Assembly: GCA_034508935.3 (NCBI GenBank)
Contig: CM067444.1
Span: 17,203,266 to 17,267,265, forward strand
DNA: 64,000 nucleotides
DNA from: Berghia stephanieae
Lineage: Eukaryota > Mollusca > Gastropoda > Nudibranchia > Aeolidiidae
Reading direction: 5' to 3'
Shown: positions 10,683 to 24,930 of the stretch, piece by piece
Layout: each line of letters opens with the position of its first letter
How positions within the stretch are numbered: the stretch's first letter is position 1
Notes under the pieces: generated by a model
Seen by the model: only the letters and a program-made list of their open reading frames with translations
Told to the model about the DNA's origin: nothing
Database searches by the model: none
Program-made: the position numbers and the translations under genes

Positions 10683-10855
10683 TTAACCAGTTAAGTGCCA
10701 TGCTCTAGAAAAACACACATAATTACCTTGCCAGGTCCCAGGTTAGAGAGTTATTGCTAAGATAAGGGTTATTTAAATCAAACAATATTTGAGGGACGAG
10801 TTTTCTGGCCAAATTTTGTACGTGTCTTTCCAGAGTATGGAAGTTAACCGTTTAA
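10683..10855. mobile_element. TTAA-flanked MITE, copy 2
   Basis: Starts TTAACCAGTTAAGTGCCATG and ends, on the complement, TTAAACGGTTAACTTCCAT. Shares TGGCCAAATTTTGTACGTGTC and CGTCCCTCAAATATT-like blocks with copy 1 at 3111-3401, but is about 120 bp shorter. Outer TTAA at both ends. Confidence 0.75.
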
Positions 10856-12101
10856 TTGCAACGTGTCTCATCATTTTAGTCCTAATTTAAGCATTATTCA
10901 TACCAATACCAATCTCTTAAATTGTAACTGATGGTCATATGGGTAAAGTACAAATTTGATGATAGTATAGTCTACATCACTCCTTGATTGCACCCTAAAA
11001 CGGCATACCTGCCTACTTGACAGTTACAACAAAATTAATCAGTAATAAATGGTAAAATTTCAGTAATACTAAACTAACCCAGAAAAAAAAATGCTACATA
11101 CAACCTTCTATATGAAAATTAAACTTTGTTGTTGACGGCTACCATTACGGGTGAGTGATCGACTTAGCTATCCTGGGCGTGGAAATGAGCGATAGCCTTA
11201 AGAACTTTAAGGAAATTTTAAGAGAATTTATTTTTCTCTTTAAAAAATTGCGCTGACTTAAGAAAAATAAATTATTTTCGCTATCACTGCGACAAAATTG
11301 TTATGAAATCAAAATCTGTAACTGTAATATTTTTTCAATTTCTGTAGTAATTATTATCAAATTTCGATTACGGATGATCCGTAAAGGTAGACAGGTACGC
11401 AATGGTTACAATGGGAATACGTATATTAAATCTTTTTATTGCAGTCTTCCTCAATCTGAGTTTAATAAAAGTTTTCCTGTTCCCATAACATTGCTATAAC
11501 TGATTTAGTGCTTACAAAAGGGATTAAATGACTTGTGACAAGAAGTCAAAAAGCAAATATAATAATACAAAAAGAAAAAATCACTTATATTTCTTTTAAT
11601 TTTGAGATTGATTGCATTAATTGAATTTGAAGTGCATGTGCGTGCACAACATAAATAGTTATCAATAAGTTGCATCACGCATATTATTAAAACTAATATA
11701 ATTCAATATTAATCATCCCTTAAAATCTTCAAATCGTACATACCTGTGACTGATATTTTAGGGGCATTTTTATTTCATTCAAAATGGGATTCCAATATCA
11801 GTCCTCATCATAGACACTCATTATTGAATAATAAGTTTGTGACTCTTGATCTGATTGCAAAGACTCTGCGTATTTACATATTTTGTAAGAAATGATTAGA
11901 ATTGTTTATAGTGATCACACAGATAAAAACCCTGTCTGGGGTTGTTAGTATTAGTAATATTTGAAAGGTTTAGTTTGAGTTTTGTACAATTTAGTTGGAC
12001 TTCTTAATTTCCAAATCTATTTGCAATAGGACGAGATAGTCATTGTTCTTTAACCCTTGAAGTGTGGAACTCCAAACCGAAAGAACACTTCAAAGTGTTT
12101 T
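10856..12101. other. AT-rich non-coding DNA
   Basis: No exon, RNA gene or repeat family recognised. AATAAA-type motifs at about 11463 could serve the upstream gene. Confidence 0.5.
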
Positions 12102-12615
12102 GTTTGTTTGTTTTAAGGGTTTTACGGCGCTTGCAACACATTTAGGTTATATCAGCGCCAGTAAAAAGGAAGAAAATGGGATAGTAAAAAGTTCTAGAAT
12201 TACAATTAAAGCACCCAAGAGAAAGTAAGACAAAGGGGAATGGGAACAAATAGGGATCAGATGTAGATTCCAAGAGCATACCACCAATGTACTTAGTTTG
12301 AGATCACCTATGTCTCATCCGGACACAAGCACAAAATCCAACAAAGAGGAATACACTCAAATGCTTACATTATACATTAAAAATAACCAATATAATAATA
12401 CATAACAGAGAGATGATTTACAAGGAAAAAAATATCATCTCCCAAAACAATAACTATGCATTTGACTGTTTCCCTCTCAGCCAGGACTCCGGCGAGGGCC
12501 CGGAAAAAAACAAGTAATCTCATTCCAAGAAAAAGACAGAAAGCTTGTTGGATAAGATATAAGGGGATAGTATGTACCCCCCTGCCCGCTATGGGAGGTC
12601 AGGATCCCCACCCAG
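12102..12615 (-). mobile_element. 0.5-kb retroposon R, copy 1
   Basis: Flanked by a perfect 12-bp target-site duplication TCAAAGTGTTTT (12090-12101 and 12616-12627). Read on the minus strand it starts TGGGTGGGGATCCTGACCTC and ends in an (AAAC)n tail, the layout of a reverse-transcribed non-autonomous element. It contains GCGCCGTAAAACCC near the tail. No ORF and no clear tRNA head. Other copies: 17163-17661 and 30484-31056, all in the same orientation. Confidence 0.8.
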
Positions 12616-12627
12616 TCAAAGTGTTTT

Positions 12628-15186
12628 AAATCAATATTTAAATTCTCTCTCTCCATTACTCTTTGTACATTAGAACATTAATAATTTGTTCGCCTATTCA
12701 ATTTTCAGATGGGTTGAAATGGCAAAAAGAATATATTATTGGGTCATTGAAAATCACTGATCATGGATTAATTTTTCTTTTTTTTTTTTTCAAATTGTAT
12801 CTTCAATACCAATGTTCAAAATTTTTAATGCTCGATTCAAAATAAAATGGTATTGAAAAATAGATGATACGAATTTATGAAATGAATGTTCCAGCAAGTT
12901 GTATATTTTAAACACTTTCATCTAAAATGCCCTGCAAAATTTTGTCACTAAACAATTTTTATGATTGTTGGGTTGTGATTCGCTGGACATATTTTGTTGT
13001 TGTGAAATTTTAAAAGCCTGGTACTATTAATACTATATTTTTATAAGCTTACTTATTTTGAATCGGATGGTTGTTTTTTTATAAATCTGTCTCAACCCCT
13101 AAACATAATATGATACTTAAAGTTCGTAATCACGAAATATGTCCGTTTGTGGTGACCAAAATAGATAAGCAGGGATGCCCTTTACTAAAATCAAAAGAGC
13201 CTGAAAATTTTGCTCCTAAGGCCATATATGAAAAAAATTTGTGCAAAGCTTTTCTTCATCAAATGGTATCCCCTTAAATCATAGAAAATGATACATAGCC
13301 AGCTTAACTGTTGCTTTTGAAAGACCAATGCTTTCATCTTGTAAAAAATCAACTCACCCAATACCGAACAAGGTCAGCTGGAAAATTTCATAAAGCCGAT
13401 TTTCAGGTGTTAGCCAGAGAAAGGGCATCCCAGGATGAGGCATTAAATGATCATTGATGAAACCCAAGTTAGGGCTCTGATTATCATTTTTTTTTTTTTG
13501 TTTTGTTTTTTCTTTATCAATAAACTTAGTCCTCATTCTTCAATTCTCCATGCAGCTAATGCCTGAGCAGAGCTATTTGTTGGTCTTTTCTTTCTTTTTT
13601 GTCCTGAATCAAATATTTCAATGGGATAACCAAAAAAAAAAAAAAAAACAGACAAAAAAAAAACCAAGAAAAAAAAACAAAAAAAGAAGAAGAAGAAGAA
13701 AATGAGGACATTAGGTTTTGCTTTTTCAATCCAGGATAAAGGCTCGTAAACTATAGAGCCTTGATTCACCCTATGTAGTTTTATCTTGATGTATCAACCA
13801 CATGTTATGTTTAGATAAATAGGGGACTTAAAATATTATTTTTATATTGTATATGATAAGGGTATAACTCGTACAAGGTTTAGAACATTGTCCATTTCAT
13901 TATGATGAATCATGGAAGTGCTGTTGTTTAAAAAGTTGACTTCTCATTCTGTGTTCATTTGTCTCTTACTCTTATTTTATTTTTCAATATATATAATTTT
14001 TTTTTTGCGCATGAAACTGATAATGAATCAGGGTAGTAATTCTTAATTGTGTTTATTCTAATAAAGACATTGAGGGATGAGAGAAAGATCAAATGATGAA
14101 GTCTTTTTCACATTGCATAACTACTGAAATCATTTGTTATTTGCACAGTGTATATTAAATTGATTCTTACATACATCGCTACACAATGAGTATCGGAAAG
14201 AAACTTTTTTTTTTAAAATTGATTTTTTAAAAACATTTCAATGTTTGAATAAAGGACATAAGGGCATTAATTTAATTTAATTTTTTTTTCATAACAGCAA
14301 AACTTGAGATAACAAATCTCTCACACAACTTTTATGATTATGACTTGTGTAAAGGATAAAAGTAGATAGTTTTCAAAACAGTAAATGTGGAACCAGACAG
14401 ATAAAACGAAAATTAAGAGCCTAACACTTATTATACAAAGAATCTGTTTCGATAAATTATCAATAATAAATTGGTAGTTACAACTGAATTGATTCTCTTA
14501 AATCAAACTGATACACTGAGCAATCCAGGGAAAAGCATGAAAACAATTCAGTAATTTAATGATAAACATTACTATTGGCAACAGTGTTCAAAGATAGCTC
14601 AGATTCAGCAAAATATGGCTATCGGACCACTGGTTGCACTTTAGAGTTCTTTCAGATTTTTATTTGTTAAGCCTAATTTTTGAAATAGTAGTAATTATCT
14701 TGATTATATTTTAGCAAGTGTGAAGTGAATGAGATGGAAGACTAAATTGACTGTATGATGTGTACTTGGTACTTTTATGTTGCCATAGTAAATATACTTA
14801 AATACACCGATGTGCCTGCTTCAAATTACAATTGATCTGTTGTTGATAAATTGCTCTTTTTTCAATTTTTTATGCGAATAAATCATTTTTAAAAAATGTC
14901 AAATATTCAAAGCCAAGATTAATTTTTCATAGACTCAGTTTCGATTCTTGTTAAGAGGGGTGCAAAGTTGGGTCCTTGGAAAAGGCTCTTTACACACATT
15001 TTCTAACCATATCAAAAAATTAAAATGACTTCCTGATCAGTGACAACGTTGTCTCTGTCCCCAAAAAAATAAATCGAAACAGTACCTGCCATGCCTCACT
15101 CAAAAGGAAACAGAAAGAAAAAAAGAACAAAACATGCTAAAGGGAATCATATATAAAGATGAATTTAAGACTCTAAAATGAGTTGA
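12628..15186. other. Non-coding DNA between the LIAT1-like gene and RFC5
   Basis: AT-rich, with A/T runs at 13488-13500 and 13630-13690. A degraded family-A SINE lies at 14941-15075 and is listed separately. Small open frames here look like chance. Confidence 0.5.
14941..15075 (+). mobile_element. SINE family A fragment (old)
   Basis: Contains GGGTCCTTGGAAAAGGCTCT, a TTTACACACATTTTCTAACC block, and AACGTTGTCTCTGTCC, all from the family-A body. Head and tail are too diverged to delimit. Confidence 0.6.
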
Positions 15187-15193
15187 AACAAAA

Positions 15194-15199
15194 TTTATT
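15194..15199 (-). terminator. RFC5 polyadenylation signal
   Basis: AATAAA on the minus strand about 90 bases 3' of the RFC5 stop codon. Cleavage would fall shortly below 15190. Confidence 0.6.
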
Positions 15200-15286
15200 T
15201 GCAAGCATTATCATAATTACATGAGGGACAAATAGCATGTAAGCTATATAATCTAATCAAATACACAATGCTGGAGAATGAATGCG

Positions 15287-15386
15287 TCAGACAGCTTCTT
15301 TTGCAATCAGGTCTCTAGCAATTTGGAAAGCGCCAATCAAAGAACTCAGCTGTATCTTTTCACTTGTACCAGATGCTAAACGATAC
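15287..15386 (-). CDS. RFC5: RFC5 last exon
   Basis: Acceptor TTTCAG before GTATCG. Encodes [20 protein letters not shown] and the end RDLIAKEAV, then TGA at 15287-15289. This is the C-terminal collar helix region. Confidence 0.93.
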
Positions 15387-18300
15387 CTGAAAGAAGAAAC
15401 ATATTTTGGACATGTAAGTATAGAGGAAAGGTTAGCAGCACTCATATACACACTGCCATCTTCTGCCCAAAACTATGATTCACTTTTCACAAAAATGTGG
15501 CTTAGCTTCCTATCTGAGCCCTGGTTCTATGTGTACTGGTAAATTGTCTGACCAGCAATCAGTAGGCCAGAGATCTTCAGGGATGTTTTCTTTTTCTAAC
15601 ATTTTGATTTGTCCTACACTGTTTCATAAAACCTCTTCAGATTTTAATCTAACATCAGTGCCTGCTCCCAAATTTTTAACTTTCACATTTTCACAATAAT
15701 GTGCAAAATGGAGCATATTCCCTTGTCTTCATCCTAATCTTTACCTGTTCAATGTTTCGTTGTAACTGTGCAGAACATGAGTTTATAATGTGCCAACGGA
15801 TTCTTTTATAATAAGCATTAAGTCATTCCAATTGTCAAGGACCCTCTGTGGTGTAATGGTAGCCTGTTGGACCCGAAATCATCCAGTTGAGGCAAGCTGA
15901 ATTTTTTTCTTGTATTTTCGTTTCAATTTTGTCTGGCACAGTTTCATATTCACATTTTCAGATTTAGATGATTCATTCAGTGAGTAGATTTCACTGAACT
16001 CCGTTTTATGTTTGGTCATTAGTATGACCTATCAAAATATTTTCTTCTAATTTTCAGTTTTGTCCATAAATATTAAGAATCAATCACCGATTTCTCTCTT
16101 TTTGTTCCATGACAAAAACGTTGAAGATATTCCATCTTTTGTAGTAACCATCTATAAAAAAGTATTTCAGTGCCATATGGCCCAGGGAGGGGTTTATCCC
16201 AATCTAACTGTAGTATAATAAATTACAAGGTACCCCTTCAGAGTGCAATCAGATTAAAACAGTTTGTAAAGGAAAGTACTAAAAATTACTTTCTGCCACA
16301 GAATGGCCATAAAAGCCAGTTACCAAAAATAATTAGCTTTAGTACAGTAAAACCTAATGGTTCTTTTCCCCAATTGCCGCCTTAACCAAAACCAAAACAC
16401 CTTTTTAATGCTACAGCCAGACTTGGGATGTCATAAATGAACTCTCCTTTGACTCATGTGATCACAACAAGGATTTCCTATAATCCTTTATAATTTCCAA
16501 CTGAGCCAAAATGATTCAAAAGTGTGAAAAATATAATAACCTGATTTTTTCTAGTGATATCAAATAGCTTAGATCAGCTTAGATCACATTTGTTGTGAAC
16601 ATGGGACCAATTTATCTCTGATGATCTCTAGAAGGCATTAAGCTTTAAAAATTAGGTGCTATTCATCCTAAGACATAAACATATATGATAGGTAAGCAGC
16701 CGCTTGACTCATTAAAAAAAAAAAAAACAACCCCCCCCCCCCCCAAAAAAAAAAAAAAAAAAATTAACAACAAAAAAAACAAAAACAAAACAAAAATACA
16801 AAAAATAAAACAAACCAACCCAATCCCTTTGCCACTTTAAAATAAGTTTAGAATATGTGTAAAAACGATTAAAAACATATACATCATTTCAGACTTACTC
16901 AACATCTGCCATCTTTTCCAAAAGAGTCATCCTTATATGCAGGGGCAGATCAACTGTAAACAAAATAAAGATCGAAAGTGTAAATGAGTTTCTCTAATAC
17001 ATAATAAAAAAAGGCTTAAATATAATTTATCAATCATTTTCATTGAGTCAATAAATATGGGAGAAGTTGTTCATTTTTTTAAAGACATAATTTATCATAA
17101 TCTTTGAAAAAATGTGAGGGTGAGATGAAGGCAAGGCACTGTGACCCTGACAGTACCAGGTTTGTTTGTTTGTTTTTAAGGGTTTTACAGCGCTTGCAAC
17201 ACATCTAGGTCATTTCAGCGCCAGTAAAAAGGAAGAAAATGGGACAGTAAAAAATTATAGATTAACAATTAATAGCACACAAGAAAAGTAAGACAAAAAT
17301 GGAATGGTACAAAAAGGGAACAGGTGTACATTCCAAGAGCATATTATCATTGTGCATAGTTTAAGATCGCCTAAAAGTCTCATCTAGCCTCAAGCACAGG
17401 ATCCTCAATGAGAAATGCTCTCAAATATATTCAGAACAACAATAACAGAAAGATGATTTACAAGGAAAAAAAATATATCGTCTCCTATACATTTAACTGC
17501 TTCACTCCCAGCCAAGAACTCCGACAAGGGAAAGGAAAAAACCAAGTAATCTCATTCCAAGACAAAGGCAATAATCAAGTTGGAAAACAGATGTTGGGGT
17601 ATAAAAGACAGAGTAAGTGAACTCCCTGCCCACTATGGAAGGTCAAGAACCCCACCCAAAAAGTACCAGGTTCGAGTTTCACCTCGGACAATTTTGTTTA
17701 TTTCCTTTGGGTTAGACATTTAACCCCCCAATTTGTTTACTTTATACAACATGGGTGTTTCCTGTTGACATCAGACATTTGTTCAATAGATTATCTATAC
17801 ATCTTCATGGAATGCCTATGCCATGTCGTCTAATATGGCTGCGAAAAGGATGTAATTAAAAAAAAAAATTGACAAAAAATATAGTAATCTTATATAGTGA
17901 CACCAATATATTAAAAATAAAATGAAATCGTCCAAATGAGTAAAACCCAAAATACTGCCAAATAGACAAAGAAAGAAAAATCAATGATACGTACTCCTAT
18001 GGATATAAGCGTGTACTTCAGTGAGGATGTCTCCTAAGGCGAGACCCTTTAAAGATTTTAAGTTCATAGTGTCTGAATCACTGTCAAGGTCAATAACAAT
18101 TTTTTTTTAAAATTAGATAGCAATGACTTGTTAGTCTCATCAGATTATGATTTGCATTTCAGAAGTTACACATAAAATTGATAATATCGTAAAAACAATC
18201 AACAAATTCTAGAGTTGATTCAACGTTTTCCAAGAAAAAGGAAAAAAAACCTCAGATAATATGGACAAAGACATTTTTGTTTCTTTGAAACGTTAATAAT

Positions 18301-21300
18301 TCTGAGTCGTTCTCTATTGTAACATTGTTCATTGTAATGCTCCATTGACTTAATCCATTAGTGACACTTTAAAGCTGATGATGATGAGGTGCTGGTCGTG
18401 ATGATGACAATGTAGTGGTGGTGGTGGTGCTTGTCGTAGTGGTGGTAGTGATAATTTAGTGGAAGAGGTTGTTGTAGCATTGGTAGTGATGACGATGTGG
18501 TTGAGGAGGTTGTGATGCTGATGTGGTGGTGGTGTTTGTACTTGTCATGGTAGGACTTTTAAATCTGTAGTGGTTGTAGTGATGATGATGATGATGATGA
18601 TGACGATGATGATGATGATGAAGTAAGGTGGCAGTTTCAGTAGTGGTGGTAGTGATGTTGACCGAATGGTGGTGGCAGTGCTTGTAGTAGTGGTGAAAGT
18701 GATTTTAGCAATGGTGATAGCGATGATGATGTAGTGGTGGTGGCAGAAGTGATGATGACTATGTGGTGGTGGTGGTGTGGTGGTAGGATTTTTAATTCAC
18801 TTTTCCCAGCCCCCTGTGGTCCGTTAAAAGGACGAGGGCTGATGACTATGTGGTGGTGGTGGTGGTGGTAGGATTTTTAACTCACTTTTCCCAGCCCCCT
18901 GTGGTCCGTTAAAAGGACAAGGGCTGATGACTATGTGGTGGTGGTGGTGGTAGGATTTTTAACTCACTTTTCCCAGCCCCCTGTGGTCCGTTAAAAGGAC
19001 GAGGGCTGATGACTATGTGGTGGTGGTGGTGGTGGTGGTGGTGGTAGGATTTTTAACTCACTTTTCCCAGCCCCCTGTGGTCCGTTAAAAGGACAAGGGC
19101 TGATGACTATGAAGTGGTCTGCTGAGTTTGCTTTGCTCACAAACCGAGGCATATGTGTAGTACAATGGTAATGAGGGCAAGCAAGTAATTAAAAACAATG
19201 TTAACAGATTAGGGAAACATATGAGAGATCTATACAAATTCTCGACCATTTCCAGACCCATGTACCTAAATGAGGGAATTACTGACTCTAATTCCCGACC
19301 TGGGAAGACAATTATCAAACTCCTGATCTTTTCCCAGTTTCCAGAATTTGTAGGAACCCTGTAAAGAATGCAGGCAGGGTAGAGGTGAGCTTTGTCCATT
19401 TTGATGTTTGTGACTGACAAATTTTGTATCGAATACCTTAGAGACTTGATAGCAATAAGGTACTACTTTTTTTTAGCAAGTGAGCTTTTGGGTCATAGAT
19501 TGCAGACGGCAAGCTAAGGGGAGTAATCATTGAATACTTTCTATTCATTAGATGCCCAATAATTATGTCACTTGTTTTTGACCTACTACTGTATTTAGAC
19601 GTTCAAAGAAATAACTAATTTCAGTCAGATTATTACTTCAAAGTAACCTTTGTGGATTTGTATTTTTAAATGGCAGGTGTAATAAAATAATTTTGAACTT
19701 GTTCTGGTCTTTGACACTCGATCTTGATGCATGGCACTCCCACGGTTGTGCGAAATCAAGAATTCAGTGCTGCAAACCAGTTCAAAAATTGTATATTACT
19801 GATCATGGTAAATATCTTTCTTTTTTTCCTTTTGACTTAAGAAAGGATACTGTTGTAAGCTGTAACAAAATCTTCATTCAGGACCCAGTTGACGATGTTC
19901 TCAATGTCTTTGCGTAAAGGGTGTCCAACACAGGTGTATACATTGTTTTCATTGACTTCATCAAATGCCATTGACGTACTCTGAAGGATGTTTAGAGATT
20001 TCCTCATATCTCCATTTGCAAGTGTTACTAGGGCTTTCATTCCATCATTTGTAACTTGAACGCTTGAGGATAAAGGAAAAAAAATTATATGAGATGATTC
20101 AATCAGTATTACAAAGTAAAGTTAACGCCAGATGAATGTCTTACTTTAACAACGATTATACAATTGCAATAGTAATCTTTACTTAAAGCTGAATGAAAAC
20201 TGGAATGGCTTTGCCTTTTTCTATCTACATTGATCAGATTAATAACTTTTAAAATAGGCATAACTAAGGATGGAGATATAAAAACATGGAGTTGTAGAAA
20301 TTCCATTTCTGGTATTCTAAATTTATCCAGATTTATAAGCAAAATTCAGTAGAAATAAATGCTCATTTTGATCAAGACTGGAAAAATAAAACGGATATTA
20401 TATGAAATTAATGTGATAGTTTATCATCATCTGAGCTTAACAAACATCAATTTTATTCCAAAAGTCTTTTGTATGTATTTATGTCTAGAAAATTCTCCCC
20501 AACATATCTCAAGCTTGAGCAAATTCTGGTAAAGTAACTGTCTTTCAAGTTCCATATAATGTCATATAAAACCGAAGTAAAAATACAACATGATGAATTA
20601 CATAAAACGACCGAGTGGCTTTAATTGTGATCATGTATTGATCTATATTCTAAAGTTTTGAATCTTTGATTTTGAACGAATGTTATTATGTTAGGGAGTA
20701 TCCAGTCATGTACAGTTTGTATCAAAAATTCTTTTCGTAGGTGTTTGTATTTGTTGCTAGTTGTTTGATGGTCAGTGTTTGTGCATAACTCTTTTGTCTA
20801 TAGTTAAAAATTAATATTTTCAGTTGCTTCATTTACAAACTCAAAAGATAAATTTATGATGTTTTGAAAGGTGATCATTTAAGTTTTTTCATCATCATGG
20901 TTTTTTAATCTAAATGATTTAGAAATTTACCGGGACTTCTTCATTATCTTAGTAGAATCATTTAGTATGACTAAATAAAAAAGACATTAAAGAGCCGTCC
21001 TCATATTTTCAAAAAGACAAAATAAAATCTAACAAAGGCCAATAACAAACAGAAAAATTAATGGATAGATGACATACATTTTCTTTACTAAGACATTTTC
21101 TAAAAATTAAAAAAAATGTTCAATGTAAAGCATATTGAAGCACCAGCAAATATACTCAATAAATGAATAGATTATCATCACAATATGAAACGTTTGACAC
21201 TACAATACAAAAAGACCAAACAATTTTTCATTTCATTTGTAAAATTTAAGCAGGGTACAAAAAAAAATTATGTTGAGAAATACATAATGCAAGCTAGTCA

Positions 21301-24300
21301 TAAAATTTTAATGTCTCTGAAACCATAAAATATAGAGAAAACATATTTCTTTCTTAATTAGAAGTTATACTCATAGAACCGGGGAACACAGTTAACACTA
21401 CTGTAGTTTTGGATTAAAACAAACGCATACCCCTCTTCAGCTATGACATGCTCCAGTCTGGGAACCATCTGTTCTTGTTTTAGGGGCCCAAAACGAAATC
21501 TCGTACACCTTGATTGCAGGGCTGGGATGATTTTTGACAGGTAGTTGCAGATGATGCAAAATCGAACATTTTCTGTAAACTTCTCAATGACTGCAGGAAA
21601 AAGTAGAGAAGTGCTTTAGACTTTTGAAGAAAAAAAAATCATTACACTTACTCTTCTCCACTCTTCTTATTAATAACCTAACCCATCAATAGAATTCAAA
21701 TGATTTATATCAAAACAAACTTATACCAGTCAAACCTGGGTAAGGCAAACACCAACCATTCTTGGTCCAAATATCCACCTTATACAGCTGTCATTCTTGC
21801 GTAGATGACCAATAAACTGTCATTTAATTTAATTATTTTTAAAAAATAAAAAGCAATAAAAGTGTCACGACACATTACCAGAGTTGATTGCCAGCTTTTG
21901 GGCAGTTATTTGCCCATTACATTTCTTTCTTTATTCTTATTTGCCCATTACATTTCTTTCTTTATTCTTATTTTCCCATTACATTTCTTTCTTTATTCAT
22001 TTTTTCCCCATTTCTTGATATGACTTGTTAATATCATAATTTTGAAGTTATTTTCAAAAAAAATATTTTTTTATATATTTGCCTCATTTTTTTCTTCTTC
22101 TTCTTTTTGTGATTTTCTCTTTTTATGTCTTATTTGAAAATGTTGTCAATGGTGTCTAACAAATCCAGAAACCGTGACAAATAAATAAATAATTAAATAA
22201 ATAAAATAAAATAAAATAGATTAAATATAAGAAAAAAGAAAGAAAAAAAACATCTCAAAGATTCAAAATACACTCAATACATCATCGGGTCAAACTTTCC
22301 ATTATAAGACAACCCCAAAAAAACTCATTGTCCTGAAAGTAAATCATTCAGTACGTACGTTGTTAAATGCCAACAATCAAAGTGTAGTCAGTAGGGATAA
22401 TAAAGTAATAGTCCGTCAGAGCCATTAAGCTGGAGTTTATCCTGGTTTCTATAGTGTGGAACGGACAACAGCAATTGCTTTCTATCCTTTAGATAAGACA
22501 CTAGTCTATCGCAAAGTACTTTCCACCAGATCTAACAGACCAAGCTACCATCCACTGCAGGGTAGACAGGGAGATGGAACAAAAAAAAAAATCTGAACTG
22601 AATCGTTCTTTGTCCCTTTGCATATGAAATGAGTGCTCCACCAACTGAACTATCGGGACCCCCAGTAGGAGTATTAGTATTAGGTGAAAACAATACACGA
22701 ACAGAGAAGAAAAACGATTGAATCACCCACAAGACGATATTTTCATTTCACTTGATGTGTTTGTTGCCCATTCATTCATGAGAGTTGAATTAACCAAAAA
22801 CAAATGAGATTTATTAAGTTTGTTTCAATATCGTGTCAGGCATTGAAAGGACATACATGACCCACGTCTCAAAGGGGTATTATGTCGGGATGAACTAGGT
22901 GCTGGAAATTGAATTTATAAACACAAACATGACACGGAGTTATTTTCTATTCGTTGTGGTGAAGAATAAATATTATTTCTTGTAATCATTGTATTGTTCG
23001 TACTTCTCATTATTTCATTTCTAAATTCACTTTTCAGGGTCCTATTATAGGGCAGCAGTCTTTGCCTCGTACTTGAAAGGTACTGAGTTTGAATACCTGC
23101 TGCGCTATGTGGCCTTGAGGAAGTCATCTTGTCCTAGCTCATTTTACAGCGCTGCACTATGACTGATGCCTGGGTTATTCCCTTGATTCCCTTAAGACAA
23201 ATTTCCCTTGTGGGACGAATAAAGGGAATTTTATTTATATGTCTATTGTTATTCATCCCAACAAAATACTGTTTTGAATAGGTTGGTCACATATTATCCT
23301 AGTTAGCCTTTGATAAGAAAAGATATAAAAACATAGGGTTTAGATCTCACGATGGTGTTCAGGGCTGGTAAACTGGATTGAGTCATAAGGGTTGGTAAAC
23401 CTCCTGACACTGTCCGCCATACATAATGAATAAGGAGAGAAAAAAAAAAAACATTGTAGGACTGTCAAGTGTTTATAAACAGCTCTCCGCCATACACAGG
23501 TGTCTGTGGACACAAGTTTGATTGTACTTTTTAATGTACATTTGTTAGTTGACAAATGGATCAAAGTAAATTTTACAACAATTTTAAAGGTCACATCCCA
23601 AAATTATAACTTTGCTATGCACAATTCTGAACTGTAAATATGATGACAGTCTCCCTAGCTATTGTCTCATTCATTGCCAAACATGCTGGTAACTTGTACT
23701 TGGACAAAAAGGCAGAATAAGGAAGGGGAGAACAGATATTGGTTGAATCAACTTGAAAAGGTATATTATGTTAACTAATTTCTACAACACTTTGTATTTT
23801 TCCTATCACTTCAGCCTGGTGGTGGTGAGCATATACAGAACTGGGTCTGCAATACGAAAAAGATAGTCTGAACCTGTATTAAAAGGAATATCCGAGAAAC
23901 AGTTTGCACTGTAAATATGGAAATGTTTTCTTACCCCTACGAAGAGCATTCTGAGCATCTTTAGTCATAGCATCTGCTTCATCAAGGATAATCAACTTGA
24001 AACCTTTACTGAAACCAAAAATAAAAATAGAAAATTGATTACATGGCAATTTTGTCCTAAGGGAAAAAAAGAACAACACTCTGAGCCTATGAGTTTTAAT
24101 TATGTTTAACTAAAAGTTACAAAATAACATTTTTAAAACATGGAACTAGTTGTGCTTTGAATAAGAGTAGAAAACGTTTCACTCTGACGTATGCCATTTT
24201 TTTTTTTGTCTTGAAAAAGCACCTATTTAGATCTAGAAATTTAGCAGACAGTGGGTCTGTTGACTTTAAATCACGAGCAACCTTTGTAAAATTGGGAAAT

Positions 24301-24874
24301 TCCCATTTTTCATAAATCTCCACAAATCTAAAAACATCAAGTTTTACTCCGATTGTAAGTCAAGGTTAAGTGAACAACTTTTGAGACATTGAATCAATTC
24401 TGATGAAACTGTTATTTTAGGGGCAGGTATCTCCATGTATTTTAATCCATTCCTATTTATTTCTGTTCCAAAATAAGAACCCAACTAACAACACTATTAT
24501 TTTAAAGATCAGCAAGGAATTAGACAATGAGTGCTTAAGCAATATTTTCGGCATAACAGTTGTTATGCATCACAGCCAGTGCATACCAAGAATGACAGGG
24601 AAGACTATTGGTGGCCAATCAAAAAGATTATTTATTGCAAACTCTACAAATCATATATCACAGAGATAGTGCCGTTTAACATGGCAGTACAGAAATATAC
24701 ATATCTACAGACTGTATTTTATGTGCTATGACGTCAATGCACATGTGTACTAAACTAAGATACAAATAAAACGTATTCATAAAACATAATAGAAGTATTT
24801 ATATGTAATTCAGTGTACATTTCATGTAGATACAATATTGATACTAAATTTGCAAAGGGCAATAACTCAATAAC

Positions 24875-24930
<56 letters not shown>

